From Bradyrhizobium arachidis (GTDB lineage: Bacteria > Pseudomonadota > Alphaproteobacteria > Rhizobiales > Xanthobacteraceae), in NCBI RefSeq assembly GCF_015291705.1, contig NZ_CP030050.1:1736001-1800000 (forward strand): DNA of 64,000 bases, read 5' to 3'. The position numbers and the translations under genes are program-made. A model generated the notes under the pieces. It ran no database searches. It was not told where the DNA came from and saw nothing but the letters and a program-made list of their open reading frames with translations. This document shows, piece by piece, positions 62,176 through 64,000 of the stretch. Numbering within the stretch: the stretch's first letter is position 1; each line of letters begins with the position of its first letter.

Positions 62176-63540
62176 CTATTCTTCCCGGCTGTGCCGAGGT
62201 AGCCGTCGTGGCATTAGGAAGGTTCGTTTATGGTCGGGCGTCAAATTGAGTGGCGCCGTCTCCGGCATCATGAGCATGGCAAAGAGCCCGGCCGCGGCAG
62301 CGAAAAGCATGTACCATGCGGGCACGAGTGGGCTCCCGGTGAGGTGGATCAGCCAGGTGACGATCGGTTGAGCTGTGCCTCCGAAAATCGCGATCGCAAA
62401 AGCGTAAATCGTCGCGAAGGCGCCGCCACGAATGTTCCTGGGCAAACCTTCGGCCATGCTCACGTAGAAGGCGCTATACGGAATCGTTCCGATCAGGGTG
62501 AGGGCGCCGAGACCTCCTAGAAGGGCGAAGGCACTGCGGCTCTCTGCAATCCACAAGAATACCGGATAGGTCATCAGCAATGCGCTGACCTGCGGCCATA
62601 TCATGATGCGACGACGGCCTGCGCGGTCGGCGAGCAGGCCGCCCAGCAGTGCTGCAGCAATTCCGCCCGCATTGCTGATGAGCGTGATAGCAAAGGCAAG
62701 CGGCGCGGAAACGTGGAGGGTGTTCATCGCGTAGGTGGTCATATATCCCGTCACATAAGTCGTGATCGTGCAGCTGGCCAAGATGACAAATCCCAAGCTT
62801 ATGATGCGGCGATCGGCACGCGATTGGCCTCCAGGCTGGGTGACCAGAACGTGCGCCTCGGGCCGATGCAACGTTTCGGGTAAGCCGCTCCGCAGCCAAA
62901 GTCCAAACGGCAACGTAGCGGCGCCGAGCGATAGCGCGATCCGCCATCCGTACGCATTGAGCGCTTCGCTTGTCATGGTGAGCGAGAGTATTTCTCCAAC
63001 CAACGCTCCGGCCGTCGCAGCTATCTGTTGGCTCGCGGGCTGAAAGGAGACAGCAAGACCGCGCGCCTCAGCGGGGGCCGCTTCCATCAAGTAGGCGGTC
63101 GTCGGACCCACTTCACCTCCGAGAGCAAAGCCTTGCAGCAAGCGTGCGAAGACGACCAGTGACGGAGCGGCAAGTCCTATTGTCTCATACGATGGAGTGA
63201 TAGCTAACAATAGGACCGCGGCACTCATCATGGTAAAGCTGGCGGTCATCGCGGGCCGTCGGCCGGCCCGATCCGAATACGAGCCGAGGACGATGGCCCC
63301 GATCGGTCTGGTTACAAAACCTGCGCCGAAGGTTGCGAGTGAAAGCATGAGGCTAGCGAAAGAGTCGGTTGTCGGAAAGAATGCTTGGCCGATCTGTATC
63401 GCGAAAAAGCTGTAGGTCCCGAAGTCGTAGAATTCGAGAATATTGCCGATGGTTGCGCCCAACACGGCGCGGCTCGTCAAGCGTTCCTCTGCGGGATCGA
63501 GGACCGGCTCCAGTCTCTCTCGAGTAGATTGCCTCGACAT
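62176..63540 (-). CDS. MFS transporter, metabolite:H+ symporter (MHS/ShiA-ProP) family
   Basis: A 454-residue inner-membrane proton symporter with 12 predicted helices. MHS-family marks: NILEFYDFGTYSFFA, FVTRPIGAIVLGSYSDRAGRR (the loop 2-3 MFS motif), and LLQGFALGGEVGPTTAYLME. Members import dicarboxylates, shikimate, osmolytes or aromatic acids. The ATG at 63540 gives the usual N-terminus; its Shine-Dalgarno (GAGG) touches the ATG, and a longer frame exists upstream. The substrate is unknown. Confidence 0.9.
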   Translation of the reverse strand: MSRQSTRERLEPVLDPAEERLTSRAVLGATIGNILEFYDFGTYSFFAIQIGQAFFPTTDSFASLMLSLATFGAGFVTRPIGAIVLGSYSDRAGRRPAMTASFTMMSAAVLLLAITPSYETIGLAAPSLVVFARLLQGFALGGEVGPTTAYLMEAAPAEARGLAVSFQPASQQIAATAGALVGEILSLTMTSEALNAYGWRIALSLGAATLPFGLWLRSGLPETLHRPEAHVLVTQPGGQSRADRRIISLGFVILASCTITTYVTGYMTTYAMNTLHVSAPLAFAITLISNAGGIAAALLGGLLADRAGRRRIMIWPQVSALLMTYPVFLWIAESRSAFALLGGLGALTLIGTIPYSAFYVSMAEGLPRNIRGGAFATIYAFAIAIFGGTAQPIVTWLIHLTGSPLVPAWYMLFAAAAGLFAMLMMPETAPLNLTPDHKRTFLMPRRLPRHSREE

Positions 63541-64000
63541 CCTCGACCTAATCTGAAGCGCGATTCCGACCCAAGATTTTGGCCAGACAGGACGCACCGT
63601 TGCATTGCGCTGCCCGCTCCCGTCCCTCACGGCCATTTCGCCAGGCAATATGTAGGCTGAAGCGTGTCACGACGAAGCTCACCGTAACGTCTGCAATAAA
63701 AATGCCGGCCTCTCCGCCACCATTTAGCCCTTGATCTGATCGCTGGCCTGGACGGCAAAGACAAATATGCGAACCTGCTGCATTCGTCAGGTGGCTGCAG
63801 ACTTTTGCGCTCTGTGGCGAGTGTGCGACAAAATCGACGGGCGTCGCACACCACTGACGACTCGAGCCATTCCGCCTCGGGCCAGGTTGCGTCCGCTCGG
63901 TGCTTGGACGCTGCGTGGATAAGCTCCGGCAGGAGCCGAAATTGGCGGCGTGGCGCCCCATGCATGCGCCGCTAATGTCGGCGAACCAGGCTTCGGAGAT
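63541..64000. other. Window end, no supported gene
   Basis: 460 bp upstream of the MFS gene. Minus-strand frames from 63965 have no family features. The promoter of the transporter is expected here but not recognised. Confidence 0.35.

Noticed and set aside
1-64000. CRISPR arrays, tRNA or rRNA genes, att sites
   Set aside because: No regularly spaced repeats, cloverleaf-like sequences or rRNA segments were noticed; an island border is not in this window as far as I can tell.

Overview
This 64 kb window looks like part of the symbiosis island of a Bradyrhizobium-type nodulating alphaproteobacterium. It carries a nearly complete rhizobial (Rhc) type III secretion system (T3SS), its regulator TtsI, a textbook NodD-binding nod box and several TtsI-type tts boxes. 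Candidate effectors and accessory metabolic genes surround it. Intergenic spaces are long and hold broken ORFs and remnants, as expected of an island. I see no rRNA, tRNA, CRISPR array or intact insertion sequence. All start sites, families and boxes were called by eye.

Layout. 1-13.5 kb: mostly minus-strand accessory genes: a di-haem cytochrome c peroxidase, a small Cys-rich secreted protein, two ParA-like ATPases, an M16 peptidase pair and a diiron acyl-ACP-desaturase-like protein. 13.5-23.7 kb, minus strand: tts box-nopC-nopA-rhcD-(SctX-like)-(SctY-like)-rhcV-TPR lipoprotein (frameshifted), then nopX and rhcC1/nolW, each called separately. 23.8-33 kb, plus strand: tts box-nopB-rhcJ-nolU-nolV-rhcN-rhcZ-rhcQ-rhcR-rhcS, a 670-bp interruption with its own tts box, then rhcT-rhcU. 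33.1-37.5 kb, minus strand: nod box-ttsI-rhcC2-CpaD-like lipoprotein. 38-44 kb: effector block with two paralogous proteins that look like mono-ADP-ribosyltransferases, a 688-residue repeat protein, and a virK gene facing the other way. 45.6-52.3 kb, plus strand: LLM flavin monooxygenase with a complete peptide/opine-type ABC importer. 53-58 kb, plus strand: pentapeptide-repeat protein, PanC-like ligase, cytochrome P450, small four-helix membrane protein. 58.4-60.3 kb: frameshifted XopP/RipH (HLK)-like effector behind a degenerate tts box. 61.6-63.6 kb: tiny Cys-containing secreted peptide and an MHS-family MFS transporter.

How it works together (known for the family): plant flavonoids act through NodD on the nod box, which raises TtsI. 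TtsI binds tts boxes and switches on the machine (RhcC1/C2 secretin, RhcJ/D rings, RhcR/S/T/U/V export gate, RhcN-NolV-RhcZ ATPase complex, RhcQ sorting platform), the pilus (NopA, NopB, NopX) and the effectors. The points most worth checking are a RhcU without the NPTH autocleavage motif, a possible SctX/SctY pair beside RhcV, hairpins flanking nopA, the mART-like effector pair, and orphan tts boxes.
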